NCBI RefSeq assembly: GCF_001613105.1
Contig: NZ_BDBS01000024.1
Span: 62,001-126,000 of the forward strand
DNA length: 64,000 nucleotides
Source of the DNA: Nocardia pseudobrasiliensis NBRC 108224
Lineage (GTDB): Bacteria > Actinomycetota > Actinomycetes > Mycobacteriales > Mycobacteriaceae
Direction: 5' to 3'
The position numbers and the translations under genes were made by a program. The notes under the pieces were generated by a model. It was not told the origin of the DNA, did not search any database, and saw nothing but the letters and a program-made list of their open reading frames with translations. The first letter of the stretch is position 1, and each line of letters starts with the position of its first letter. Below, one piece after another: positions 44,204 through 53,619 of this stretch.

Positions 44204-46585
44204 TCAGCCGACCGCGACCGGCTCCCGCTTCTCGGCATCTTCGCGGGCGCGTTGCTGGAGCTCGCGCAACTTACTGCCCTCGACATCGATATCGGGCAGG
44301 ATCCGGTCCAGCCACTTCGGAATCCACCACGACCACTTACCCATCAGCACCAGCAGCGACGGGATCAGCACCATCCGGACCACGAACGCGTCCAACAGCA
44401 CGCCGGCCGCCAGGGCGAAGCCCATCGACTTGGCGGTCACATCGGATTCCAGGATGAATCCGCCGAAGACCGAGATCATGATGATCGCGGCCGAGGTGAC
44501 CACCCGCGCACCGTGGTGATATCCGGTGACCACGGCCTCCTTCGGCGATTTGCCGTGCATGTACTCCTCGCGCATGCGGGTCACCAGGAAGACCTGGTAG
44601 TCCATGGCCAGGCCGAAGACCAAGCCGATCAACATGATCGGCAGGAAGCTGACCAGCGGATGCGGATCCTCGATCAGGCCCAGCTTGCCCTGCTGGAAGA
44701 TCAGCACGGTCGCGCCGAAGGTCGCGGCCATCGACAGCAGGAAGCCCAGCGCCGCGGTCAACGGCACCAGAATCGAGCGGAACACCAGGACCAGAAGGAT
44801 GAACGCGGCCGCCGCCACGATCGCCATATACGGGGCGATCTTGCTCAGCAGCGCGTTGGACACATCGGCGTAGATGGCCGTGGTGCCGGTGATGCCGTAT
44901 TCCATGCCGAATTTGGCCTTGAACTCGCCCTCGGCATCGCGGGCGTCGCGCACCAGGTCCTGCGTCGCGGTGTTGTTCGGGCCCGACTTCGGCACGGCCA
45001 TCAACTGCGCGCCGGTGCTGTCGGCGTAATCGTTGACCATGGTCTTCGGATCGATGACCCGGTTGGTCTTGGCCGCGGTGACATAGTCCATACCGTCGTA
45101 GGAGCCCAACCGCTCGCGCAGCGCGTCGACCGCCGCCTGCCGTTGCGCCGGAACGACATTGGTCAGATCCGCGACCACGGTCAGAATGCCGTTGCTGCCC
45201 TCGCCGAAGCCCGCGGTGCGCAGGTCGTAGGCCTTGCGGACGGTGGAGGTCTTGGGCTGGCTGTCGTCGCCGGGCAGGCCCAGGCTCAACTTCGCCGCGG
45301 GCGCGGCCAGCAGGCCGAGCACCACGATGCTCAGGATCAGCGTCACCGCTGGGAACCGGCCGATCAGACGGCCGAAGCGCATACCGTTGGTGACCGACTT
45401 CTCGTCCTCGGGGTCGTGCTTGGCGACCAGCGGGAGTTTCGGCTTGAACAGGTATTTGCCGAACGCGCCCATCAGCGCGGGCAGCAGTGTCAGCGCGACC
45501 AGGATGGCGAAGGCCGCGGCGATCGCGCCGCCCAGACCCATCCAGGTGAGGAAGCTGATCCGCACGATGCTCAGCCCGCACAGCGCGATGATCACGGTCA
45601 TACCCGCGAACACCACCGCCGAACCCGCGGTGCCGATCGCGATGCCCGCGGCCTCCTCCGGCGAATCCTGTACGGCCAGTTCGTGTTTGTATCGCGAGAC
45701 GATGAACAGCGCGTAGTCGATGGACAGTGCGATACCGATCATCGAGGCCAGGATCATGGTGAAACTCGGGATATCGATCGCCGAGGTGCCCATCATGATC
45801 AGCGCCGACGCCGAGCCGACGCCGACGATGCCGGTGAGAATCGGTACGAACGCGGCGATCAGCGCGCCGAAGGCCACCATCATCACGATGAAGGCCACGA
45901 CATAGCCGATCATCTCGGCCTTACCGCTCGAGGCCATCTGCTTCATCGCGATGGTGCCGCTCATCTCGACCGTGAGACCGGCGGAGCGGGCGTCGTTCGC
46001 GACGTCGTAGGCCGCGTCGCGCTGCGCGTCGGTGACATCGGTGAATTTCGCGATCTTGAACGGCACCTGGATGAAGGCCACGGTGTCGGCCTCGGCCGTG
46101 CCCTTACCCAGCACGTTCAGCGGCGCGAGGCTGCAGCGCGAGGGGAATTCGGGATCGTTGCGATCGGCGCTGACGCAGCCCATGGCCGCGGCCGCGTCGA
46201 TCGGATTCACCACCACGCCGCCCGGTTGCCCGGCGGGCTTCTTGCTCTGATCGACGATGTCGAGTGCGTTGAGCTTCTGCACCAGCGCCTCGACCGCGGC
46301 CCGGTCGGCCGGATCGGTGAGCTTCTGCCCGGCCGGTGCGCCGATCACGTAGGTGCCGGTCACGGCGTCGAATTTGAATGCCGCCGAGGCTCCGGGGAAC
46401 TGCTTGTCCAGAATGTCGGTGGCCCGCTGCGACGGCAGATTCGGCATCGAGAAGTCGTCGGTGGTCGGCTTCTTCAGCCCGACGCCCAGGCCGCCCAGGA
46501 CCAGAAACGCGAGCAGCCAGACGGGCAGCACAATCCATTTTCGGCGGAAGGCGAATTTGCCCCACCGGTAGAGGTATACGGACAC
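44204..46585 (-). CDS. MMPL-family (RND-type) transporter 2
   Basis: GTG 46585 is chosen because AGGAGA lies seven bases upstream; TTG 46606 is a longer option. 793 residues. Sequence and domain order match the downstream MmpL closely (YLYRWGKFAFRRKWIVLPVW start; GIALSIDYALFIVSRYKHEL; GLVFGLAMDYQVFLVTRMRE), a recent duplication. The main difference is a longer second periplasmic region (TNRVIDPKTMVNDYADS segment). It is divergent from a TetR gene and its promoter carries two TetR-like palindromes. Confidence 0.9.
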   Translation of the reverse strand: MSVYLYRWGKFAFRRKWIVLPVWLLAFLVLGGLGVGLKKPTTDDFSMPNLPSQRATDILDKQFPGASAAFKFDAVTGTYVIGAPAGQKLTDPADRAAVEALVQKLNALDIVDQSKKPAGQPGGVVVNPIDAAAAMGCVSADRNDPEFPSRCSLAPLNVLGKGTAEADTVAFIQVPFKIAKFTDVTDAQRDAAYDVANDARSAGLTVEMSGTIAMKQMASSGKAEMIGYVVAFIVMMVAFGALIAAFVPILTGIVGVGSASALIMMGTSAIDIPSFTMILASMIGIALSIDYALFIVSRYKHELAVQDSPEEAAGIAIGTAGSAVVFAGMTVIIALCGLSIVRISFLTWMGLGGAIAAAFAILVALTLLPALMGAFGKYLFKPKLPLVAKHDPEDEKSVTNGMRFGRLIGRFPAVTLILSIVVLGLLAAPAAKLSLGLPGDDSQPKTSTVRKAYDLRTAGFGEGSNGILTVVADLTNVVPAQRQAAVDALRERLGSYDGMDYVTAAKTNRVIDPKTMVNDYADSTGAQLMAVPKSGPNNTATQDLVRDARDAEGEFKAKFGMEYGITGTTAIYADVSNALLSKIAPYMAIVAAAAFILLVLVFRSILVPLTAALGFLLSMAATFGATVLIFQQGKLGLIEDPHPLVSFLPIMLIGLVFGLAMDYQVFLVTRMREEYMHGKSPKEAVVTGYHHGARVVTSAAIIMISVFGGFILESDVTAKSMGFALAAGVLLDAFVVRMVLIPSLLVLMGKWSWWIPKWLDRILPDIDVEGSKLRELQQRAREDAEKREPVAVG

Positions 46586-46620
46586 GGGGAAATCTCCTGC
46601 CTCCAATAACGCCTTCTGCC

Positions 46621-46651
46621 TACCGTGCGGTAGGTAGACTACCGACCGGTA
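46621..46651. promoter_or_regulatory. Two TetR-type palindromes in the mmpL/tetR divergent region
   Basis: TACCGTGCGGTA (46621-46632) and TACCGACCGGTA (46640-46651) are each perfect TACCG-N2-CGGTA palindromes, 19 bp apart centre to centre. They lie between the MmpL start at 46585 and the TetR start at 46720. This is a strong candidate operator for co-regulation of both genes. Confidence 0.8.
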
Positions 46652-46719
46652 AGCGGAGGAACAACCTCTGTTCTCGGGTCGCCGCAGCTTCCGGGGCAGG
46701 GTGATGAGAGGATCGTCGA

Positions 46720-47337
46720 ATGAGTGTCCGAAGTACTTCCGGAACCGTTACCGCAGGTGGGGGGACCAAGGATGCGATTCGCGAAGCCGCGGTGAAGTTG
46801 TTTTCGCATAAGGGCTTCGATCAGACGAGCCTGCGTGAGGTCGCGGATGCGGTGGGAATCACAAAAGCATCGCTCTACTATCACTACGCCTCGAAGCTGG
46901 ATCTGCTGCTGGCGATCATCGAGCCGATCTTCGACGATCTGAAGGCCGCGGTCGACGCGGCCGAGCTGACCCCGCACGGTCCCGAGGGTGTGCGCGAGGT
47001 GCTCACCCGGCAGATTCACACGCTGCTGCGGCATCGCACCGCGGGCGCGATGTGCATGCGCGATTCGGTCGCGATCGTCAACGCCATCGGCAATCGCTTT
47101 CCGGACATGGTCGATATGCATCGGCGGCTGTGCGGCTGGGTCGCCGGGCCGAACGCCTCCGACGAGGCGCTGCTGCGCGCGAGCGCCGCGCTCGAGGTGC
47201 TGGGCGGGGTGCTGTGGTCGAAGGAATTGGTGCCCAGTGCCGGTGACGAGTTGATCGAGCGGGTGCTGCTGGATTCCGCGCTCGGGGTGCTGGCCCTCGG
47301 CAACGAGGTCGGGAGCGCGCGTGCACATCTCGGCTAG
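46720..47337 (+). CDS. TetR-family regulator
   Basis: ATG 46720 gives 205 residues. The DNA-binding domain is AIREAAVKLFSHKGFDQTSL, then REVADAVGITKASLYYHYAS, a standard TetR fold. The C-terminal domain contains a MCMRDSVAIVNAIG segment. It most likely represses mmpL 2 and itself through the palindromes at 46621-46651. The next gene overlaps its end. Confidence 0.9.
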   Translation: MSVRSTSGTVTAGGGTKDAIREAAVKLFSHKGFDQTSLREVADAVGITKASLYYHYASKLDLLLAIIEPIFDDLKAAVDAAELTPHGPEGVREVLTRQIHTLLRHRTAGAMCMRDSVAIVNAIGNRFPDMVDMHRRLCGWVAGPNASDEALLRASAALEVLGGVLWSKELVPSAGDELIERVLLDSALGVLALGNEVGSARAHLG

Positions 47338-47794
47338 GGTCGATTACGCGGTACGGATCCTGCTGGAAATCGCCCGGGCGCAGCCGGATTCGGTCAAGGC
47401 CGATGTCATCGCGACCGCCCAGGCCATACCGCCCAAAATTCTCGAATCCGCCGCGGCCGAATTGCGCCGCGCCGGTTTGGTGACCAGTCGCCGCGGCCCG
47501 GACGGCGGCTATCGGCTGGCGCGCCCGGCGGCCGATATCAGCGTCGCGGATGTGATTCGCGCGGTGGAGGGTCCGCTGGCCTCGGTGCGCGGGCGGCGTC
47601 CGGAGGATGTGACCTATTCCGGGGCGGCCGAACCGCTGCAGCGGGTGTGGATCGCGTTGCGGGTCAATATTCGCGCGGTGCTCGAACAGGTATCGATCGC
47701 CGATATCGCCTGGGACAAACTGCCGGATTTCGTGGCCGAACTGACCGGCAATCCGGACGCCTGGACGCGTCGGGCGGTGCCGGACGGCTCCTGA
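47321..47794 (+). CDS. Rrf2-family regulator without iron-sulphur cysteines
   Basis: GTG 47321 overlaps the TetR gene by 17 bases; 157 residues. MHISARVDYAVRILLEIARA and a winged-helix segment (IPPKILESAAAELRRAGLVT, then GPDGGYRLARPA) mark the Rrf2 family. There are no cysteines of the kind that bind a cluster in IscR/NsrR, so it is probably not an FeS sensor. Target unknown, perhaps the ABC exporter genes that follow. Confidence 0.85.
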   Translation: MHISARVDYAVRILLEIARAQPDSVKADVIATAQAIPPKILESAAAELRRAGLVTSRRGPDGGYRLARPAADISVADVIRAVEGPLASVRGRRPEDVTYSGAAEPLQRVWIALRVNIRAVLEQVSIADIAWDKLPDFVAELTGNPDAWTRRAVPDGS

Positions 47795-47858
47795 CCTCGA
47801 CAGGCCGGTCGGATTTATTGGCGGCGTGGGTCACATTTTGCCGGTAACCTGCACCCAT

Positions 47859-49595
47859 ATGTTGATCGGACTGTTGCGCGCCTATCTCGCCCCCTATCGC
47901 ATTCAGCTGGCGGGCGTCGTTGTGCTGCAGCTGATCTCGGTCATCGCGATGCTGTATCTGCCGAGCCTGAATGCCGACATCATCGATAACGGCGTGACCA
48001 AGGGCGATATCGACTACATCTGGTCCACCGGCGGCTGGATGCTGCTGGTCTCGGGTGTGCAGATACTCGCCTCGTCGGTATCGGTCTACTTCGGCGCGCA
48101 GGCGGCCATGTCGGCCGGGCGCGATATCCGCGCCGCGCTGCTGCACCGGGTCGGCACCTTCTCCGCCCGCGAGGTCGGCATTTTCGGCGCGCCCTCGCTG
48201 ATCACCCGCAACACCAACGACGTTCAGCAGGTGCAGCTGCTCGTGGTGCTGAGCGTGACAATCCTGGTGATGGCGCCGATCATGTGCGTCGGCGGCATCA
48301 TCATGGCGGTGCGGCAGGATGCGGGACTGTCCTGGATCCTGCTGGTCGCCGTGCCCGCGCTGGCGTTGACCATGGGCCTGATCATCACCCGAATGGTGCC
48401 CGGTTTCCGGCGCGTACAGGATCGCATCGACGCGGTGAATCGGGTGCTGCGCGAACAGATCACGGGCATCCGCGTGGTGCGGGCCTTCGTCCGGGAGCGT
48501 CAGGAGGCCGGGCGTTTCGGCGTCGCCAACACCGATCTCACCGAGGCGTCGCTGTACGTCGGGCGGCTGAGTGCGCTGATGTTCCCGGCCGTCATGCTGA
48601 TCAGCAATCTGACCACGGTCGCGGTGATCTGGTTCGGCGGGCGCGCGATCGACGCGGGCGATATGCAGATCGGTTCGCTCACGGCGCTGCTGTCCTACAT
48701 CCTGCAGATCCTGATGGCCGTGATGATGGCCTCCTTCCTGGCCATGCTCGCGCCGCGCGCGGCGGTCTCGGCCGAGCGGATCGGCGCGGTGCTCGAGACC
48801 GAATCCTCGGTCGTGCCACCCGCCTCGCCGCAGCCGTTCACGACCGATCCGGGAACCGTGGATGTGGCCTTCGCGGAATTCAAGTTCCCGGGCGCGGAGA
48901 AGCCGGTGCTGCGCGGCATCCGATTCCGCACCGAACCCGGCACGACGACCGCGATCGTCGGCGCGACCGGATCGGGTAAGACCACGCTGATCAACCTCAT
49001 TCCGCGGCTGATAGACGTCACCGACGGCGCGATATACGTCGGCGGAACCGATGTGCGCCACCTGGATCCGGATCTGCTGCGCGCGCAGATCGGACTGGTG
49101 CCGCAGAAGGCCTATCTGTTCTCCGGCACCATCGCCTCCAATCTGCGCTACGGCGATCCGGAGGCCACCGACGAACAGCTGTGGCGCTGCCTCGAGATCG
49201 CGCAGGCCGCCGATTTCGTTCGCGATATGCCCGACGGTCTGGAAACCGAAGTGGCGCAAGGGGGTACGACGGTGTCCGGTGGCCAGCGGCAACGCCTGGC
49301 GATCGCGCGGGCGCTGGTGCGCCGGCCGAAGATCTATCTGTTCGACGACTGTTTCTCCGCCCTCGACGTCGCCACCGACGCGCGCGTGCGCGAGGCGCTG
49401 CGGCCCGAAACCGGCGACGCGTCGGTCATCACCGTCGCACAACGGATTTCGACGATTCGCGACGCCGATCAGATCGTGGTGCTCGAGGACGGCGAGATGG
49501 TCGGACTGGGCGCTCACGACCAACTGCTGCGCGACTGCGCGGAATATCGCGAGATCGTGGAATCGCAGTTCAGTCCCGAGGAGGCGGCCCGATGA
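47859..49595 (+). CDS. ABC exporter half-transporter, degenerate-site subunit (second pair)
   Basis: ATG 47859 gives 578 residues; there is no visible ribosome site, so a leaderless or weak start is possible. A six-helix domain is followed by an ATPase with Walker A GATGSGKTT (about 367), signature VSGGQ (about 471), Walker B IYLFDDCFSALD (about 491, Asp for Glu) and a switch segment AQRIST in which the usual His is Gln. Both changes weaken one ATP site. Pairs with the next gene, whose site is intact. Confidence 0.87.
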   Translation: MLIGLLRAYLAPYRIQLAGVVVLQLISVIAMLYLPSLNADIIDNGVTKGDIDYIWSTGGWMLLVSGVQILASSVSVYFGAQAAMSAGRDIRAALLHRVGTFSAREVGIFGAPSLITRNTNDVQQVQLLVVLSVTILVMAPIMCVGGIIMAVRQDAGLSWILLVAVPALALTMGLIITRMVPGFRRVQDRIDAVNRVLREQITGIRVVRAFVRERQEAGRFGVANTDLTEASLYVGRLSALMFPAVMLISNLTTVAVIWFGGRAIDAGDMQIGSLTALLSYILQILMAVMMASFLAMLAPRAAVSAERIGAVLETESSVVPPASPQPFTTDPGTVDVAFAEFKFPGAEKPVLRGIRFRTEPGTTTAIVGATGSGKTTLINLIPRLIDVTDGAIYVGGTDVRHLDPDLLRAQIGLVPQKAYLFSGTIASNLRYGDPEATDEQLWRCLEIAQAADFVRDMPDGLETEVAQGGTTVSGGQRQRLAIARALVRRPKIYLFDDCFSALDVATDARVREALRPETGDASVITVAQRISTIRDADQIVVLEDGEMVGLGAHDQLLRDCAEYREIVESQFSPEEAAR

Positions 49596-51538
49596 GGCCC
49601 GGCGCACCGCCCCCGGGCGCCCCGGGCACCCGGGCCAAATCGTTCGGCCCGTCGCTGAGGCGGCTGCTGCGCCGATTGGCGCCCGAAAGGGCCTATCTCG
49701 CGGCGATTCTCGTGCTCGCCACCGCCTCGGTGGTGTTTACCGTGCTCGGTCCGCAGATCCTGGGCAAGGCGACCAATCTGATCTTCGACGGCGTCGTCGG
49801 CAAGCAGCTGCCCGCGGGGCTGTCCAAGGAGCAGGCGGTCGCGGCGATGCGGGCGCAGGGACAGGACCGGCTGGCCGACATGCTCGGCGGCATGCATGTG
49901 ATTCCCGGTGTGGGCGTGGACTTCTCGGCCGTCGGCCGGGTCCTGGTCCTGGCGCTGGCGCTGTATGTGGCCTCGGCGCTGTGCATGTGGCTGCAGGCGT
50001 ATCTGCTGATCTCGGTCATCAACCGGGCGATGAAGCGGCTGCGCGCCGATATCGAGGACAAGATCCACCGGTTGCCGCTGCGCTACTTCGACTCCAACCC
50101 GCGCGGCGATGTGCTGTCCCGGGTCACCAACGATGTCGACAATGTGGCACAGAGCCTGCAGCAGACCGTGAGTCAGCTGGTCGTGCAGGTGCTGACGGTG
50201 ATCGGCGTGCTGGTCATGATGTTCTGGATCTCCTGGCTGCTGGCGATCATCGCGCTGCTCACGGTTCCGGTGGTGGTGATCGTGACGGCCGTGATCGCCA
50301 AGCGCTCCAAACCGCATTTCGTGAATCAGTGGAAGTTCACCGGTCTGGTCAACGCCCAGGTCGAGGAGGCATACACCGGACACGAGGTGATCACCGCCTT
50401 CGGTCGCAACCGCGAGGTGGGTCAGGAGTTCGACGAGCGCAACGCCCAGCTCTACGAGTCCAGCTTCCGCGCGCAGTTCATCTCCGGCCTGATCATGCCG
50501 GTGATCATGTTCGTGGGAAATCTGAACTACGTGCTGGTCGCCGTGGTGGGCGGGCTGCGGGTGGCCTCGGGCAATCTGTCGCTGGGTGAGGTGCAGGCGT
50601 TCATCCAGTACTCGCGCCAGTTCACCCAGCCGCTCACCCAGATCGGGCAGATGATCAATCTGCTGCAGTCGGGTGTGGCCTCGGCCGAGCGGATCTTCGA
50701 AATCCTCGATGCCGAGGAGCAGGTGCCCGATCCCAAGCTCGAGGATTCCCGCTCGCTCGAGGGCGGCCGGGTCGAATTCGACGCGGTGTCGTTCCGCTAC
50801 GAGCCGGATACGCCGGTGATCGAGGAATTGTCGCTGGTCGCCGAGCCCGGACATGTGGTGGCGGTCGTCGGTCCGACGGGCGCGGGCAAGACAACGCTGG
50901 TGAATCTGCTGGAGCGGTTCTACGAACTCGATTCCGGGACCATCACCATCGACGGCGTCGACATCACCACCATCACCCGCAATCGGCTGCGCTCGCATAT
51001 CGGCATGGTGCTGCAGGACACCTGGCTGTTCGGCGGCACGATCCGCGACAACATCGCCTACGGCGATCCGACCGCGACCGAGGAGGAGATCCTCGACGCC
51101 GCGCGGGCCGCCTATGTCGACCGGTTCGTCCACGCGCTGCCGCACGGCTACGACACGGTCATCGACGAGGAGGGCGCGGGCGTCAGCGCGGGTGAGAAGC
51201 AGCTCATCACGATCGCCCGGGCGTTCTTGGCCAAACCGTCGATCCTGATCCTCGACGAGGCGACCAGTTCGGTCGACACCCGCACCGAACTGCTGGTCCA
51301 GCACGCGATGGCCGCCCTGCGCCGCGATCGCACGAGTTTCGTGATCGCCCACCGCCTCTCGACCATCCGCGACGCCGATCTGATCGTGGTCATGGAGTCC
51401 GGCCGCATCGTCGAAACCGGCACCCACGACCAACTCCTGGCCCGCCGCGGCGCCTACCAGCGTCTCTACAACGCTCAATTCGCGGGTGCGGCGGTGGACC
51501 AGGACCTGATCGACGAGGAACCGGTCGACGCGGTGTAG
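49592..51538 (+). CDS. ABC exporter half-transporter, catalytic subunit (second pair)
   Basis: ATG 49592 overlaps the previous stop by four bases; 648 residues. After a Pro-rich N-terminus come six helices with a long first periplasmic loop (DGVVGKQLPAGLSKEQAVAA region), then an ATPase with Walker A GPTGAGKTT (about 427), signature VSAGE (about 530), Walker B ILILDEATSSVD and AHRLST. The LSGGQ-to-VSAGE form occurs in this exporter subfamily. It may export lipids or drugs. Confidence 0.88.
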   Translation: MRPGAPPPGAPGTRAKSFGPSLRRLLRRLAPERAYLAAILVLATASVVFTVLGPQILGKATNLIFDGVVGKQLPAGLSKEQAVAAMRAQGQDRLADMLGGMHVIPGVGVDFSAVGRVLVLALALYVASALCMWLQAYLLISVINRAMKRLRADIEDKIHRLPLRYFDSNPRGDVLSRVTNDVDNVAQSLQQTVSQLVVQVLTVIGVLVMMFWISWLLAIIALLTVPVVVIVTAVIAKRSKPHFVNQWKFTGLVNAQVEEAYTGHEVITAFGRNREVGQEFDERNAQLYESSFRAQFISGLIMPVIMFVGNLNYVLVAVVGGLRVASGNLSLGEVQAFIQYSRQFTQPLTQIGQMINLLQSGVASAERIFEILDAEEQVPDPKLEDSRSLEGGRVEFDAVSFRYEPDTPVIEELSLVAEPGHVVAVVGPTGAGKTTLVNLLERFYELDSGTITIDGVDITTITRNRLRSHIGMVLQDTWLFGGTIRDNIAYGDPTATEEEILDAARAAYVDRFVHALPHGYDTVIDEEGAGVSAGEKQLITIARAFLAKPSILILDEATSSVDTRTELLVQHAMAALRRDRTSFVIAHRLSTIRDADLIVVMESGRIVETGTHDQLLARRGAYQRLYNAQFAGAAVDQDLIDEEPVDAV

Positions 51539-51561
51539 TCCCCGTGCGGCACTATTGCTGG

Positions 51562-52800
51562 GTGCCTGATCCAGCCTCGTTCTCATTCACCGTCAACACT
51601 CGTCTCGACGGGCGACACGGCCGGACAGGCGTAGTCTCCACCCCCCACGGCGAGATCCGTACCCCCGCCTTCATCCCCGTCGGCACCAAGGCCACGGTCA
51701 AGGCCGTACTCCCCGAGATGATGAAGGAATTGGGTTCCCAGGCCCTGCTGGCCAACGCCTACCACCTGTATCTGCAGCCGGGCCCGGATATCGTCGACGA
51801 GGCCGGGGGCCTGGGCAAATTCATGAACTGGCCCGGTCCGACCTTCACCGACAGCGGCGGCTTCCAGGTCATGTCGCTGGGCGTGGGCTTCAAGAAGGTG
51901 CTGGCCATGGAGGCCGTCGGCGTGCAGAGCGACGATGTGATCGCCAAGGGTAAGGAGCGCCTGGCCGTGGTCGACGACGACGGCGTGACCTTTCGCTCCC
52001 ATCTGGACGGGTCCAAACACCGGTTCACCCCGGAGGTCTCGATGGGTATCCAGCATCAGCTCGGCGCGGATGTCATGTTCGCCTTCGACGAGCTGACCAC
52101 CCTGCTCAATACCCGTGGCTACCAGGAGAAATCACTGCAGCGCACGCACGAGTGGGCGCAGCGCTGCATCGATGAGCACGAGCGGCTCACCGCCGAACGC
52201 ACCCATCGGCCCTATCAGGCGCTGTTCGCGGTGATCCAGGGCGCGCAGTACGAGGACCTGCGCCGCAAGGCCTGTCGCGATCTCGACGCCATGCGCGGCA
52301 TCGGCGGCACGGGATTCGACGGTTACGGCATCGGCGGCGCACTCGAGAAGCACAACCTCGGCACCATCGTCGGCTGGTGCTGTGACGAACTGCCCGAGGA
52401 CAAACCGCGCCATCTGCTCGGCATCAGCGAACCCGAGGACATCTTCGTCGCCGTGGCCAACGGCGCGGACACTTTCGACTGCGTGAACCCCTCGAGAGTC
52501 GCCCGCAATGCCGCCATCTACATCCCCGAGGGCCGATTCAATATCAACACCAGCCGGTTCCGTCGCGACTTCACCCCCATTGACGAGAACTGCGACTGCT
52601 ACACCTGCGCGCACTACACCCGCGCCTACATCCATCACCTGTTCAAGGCCAAGGAGATGTTGGCCTCGACCCTGTGCACCATTCACAACGAGCGGTTCAC
52701 GGTGAAGTTGGTGGACGATATCCGCGCCAGCATCGATGACAACCGCTTCGACGAATTCGAGGCGGAGTTCTTCGGACGCTGGCGCGGTCGTCTGCGCTAA
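51562..52800 (+). CDS. tgt: tRNA-guanine(34) transglycosylase
   Basis: GTG 51562 gives 412 residues. TFTDSGGFQVMSL (active-site Asp region), FDCVNPSRVARN (nucleophile Asp) and the zinc site CDCYTCAHYTRAYIHHLF are all present. Bacterial Tgt inserts preQ1 or queuine into position 34 of GUN tRNAs. The transporter gene on the opposite strand ends within four bases of its stop. No QueA or QueG is in the window, so salvage is suggested. Confidence 0.9.
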   Translation: MPDPASFSFTVNTRLDGRHGRTGVVSTPHGEIRTPAFIPVGTKATVKAVLPEMMKELGSQALLANAYHLYLQPGPDIVDEAGGLGKFMNWPGPTFTDSGGFQVMSLGVGFKKVLAMEAVGVQSDDVIAKGKERLAVVDDDGVTFRSHLDGSKHRFTPEVSMGIQHQLGADVMFAFDELTTLLNTRGYQEKSLQRTHEWAQRCIDEHERLTAERTHRPYQALFAVIQGAQYEDLRRKACRDLDAMRGIGGTGFDGYGIGGALEKHNLGTIVGWCCDELPEDKPRHLLGISEPEDIFVAVANGADTFDCVNPSRVARNAAIYIPEGRFNINTSRFRRDFTPIDENCDCYTCAHYTRAYIHHLFKAKEMLASTLCTIHNERFTVKLVDDIRASIDDNRFDEFEAEFFGRWRGRLR

Positions 52801-53570
52801 CTGTAGATAGCGGGCTTGTCCAAAGGCGCGTAACTGGTTTCGCGCTTCTTCAAATACGCGATGCACCGATAGCTGATCGGCAGGATGAACACCTCGACCG
52901 AGGTTTTCCACACGAATCCCACGATCACGTAGTTGAAGAACGCGCCCCAGGTATTGATCCCGATGGCCGTGGCCGCGATCGAGCAGAACACCAGCGTGTC
53001 GCCGAACTCCCCGGCGACCGTCGAGCCGAGTAGTCGCGCCCACAGATGCTTCTCCTTGGTGCGCTCCTTGATCAGCACCAGCGTCATCGAATTCAGGAAC
53101 TGGCCGATCACATAACCCGCGAGCCCGGCCGCCACCAATTGCGGCGTGGTGCCCACGACCGTGCGGAAGGCGTCCTGATTGTCGTAGAAATCGGCCGCGG
53201 GCAGTCCGATGGCGATCCAGAAGCAGACCACCATCAGCGCCAGCATGCCGAAGCCGTAGTAGATCGTGCGCCGGGCGGCCCGGAAGCCGTAGACCTCGCT
53301 GAGGATATCGCCGATGACGTAGGCGAGCGGGAACAGGAAGAACGCGGCGTCGGTCGTGATCGGCAGGAGCTCGATGGGCCCCAGCGACAGATGTTCGCCG
53401 CGAAAGAACTGCACCCCCTTGGTGGCGCAGATGTTGGAGATCATCAGGGTCGCCGTGAACAACGTCACGATCAGGGTGAACGGTCCCCCCGCGGCCCGCG
53501 CGAATGCTGCGTGTTCGGGCGCGGGGCGTCCAGACCCCTCGACTTCCGGGGATTGCTTGGTGTCACTCAC
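52797..53570 (-). CDS. yhhQ: Queuosine-precursor transporter (YhhQ/VUT family)
   Basis: GTG 53570 gives 257 residues. Six or more hydrophobic helices are seen (PFTLIVTLFTATLMISNICA at the start; AAFFLFPLAYVIGDILSEVYG is a family motif; VVCFWIAIGLPAADF; GYVIGQFLNSMTLVLI; GEFGDTLVFCSIAATAIG). These are the signature regions of the QPT/YhhQ family. It probably imports preQ0, preQ1 or queuine for Tgt. It overlaps tgt by four bases tail to tail. Confidence 0.85.
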   Translation of the reverse strand: MSDTKQSPEVEGSGRPAPEHAAFARAAGGPFTLIVTLFTATLMISNICATKGVQFFRGEHLSLGPIELLPITTDAAFFLFPLAYVIGDILSEVYGFRAARRTIYYGFGMLALMVVCFWIAIGLPAADFYDNQDAFRTVVGTTPQLVAAGLAGYVIGQFLNSMTLVLIKERTKEKHLWARLLGSTVAGEFGDTLVFCSIAATAIGINTWGAFFNYVIVGFVWKTSVEVFILPISYRCIAYLKKRETSYAPLDKPAIYS

Positions 53571-53619
53571 GAGGTCTGGACGATACCGGCAGCCGCCCAC
53601 TGTCGAATAGGCTGTGAGG

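Noticed and set aside
41716..46609. Two very long plus-strand frames opposite the mmpL genes
   Set aside because: His/Arg/Gln-rich composition without motifs; the minus strand encodes clear MmpL proteins with conserved sites.
49514..51586. 690-codon minus-strand frame across an ABC gene
   Set aside because: Antisense shadow of the exporter; no ribosome site or recognisable domain.
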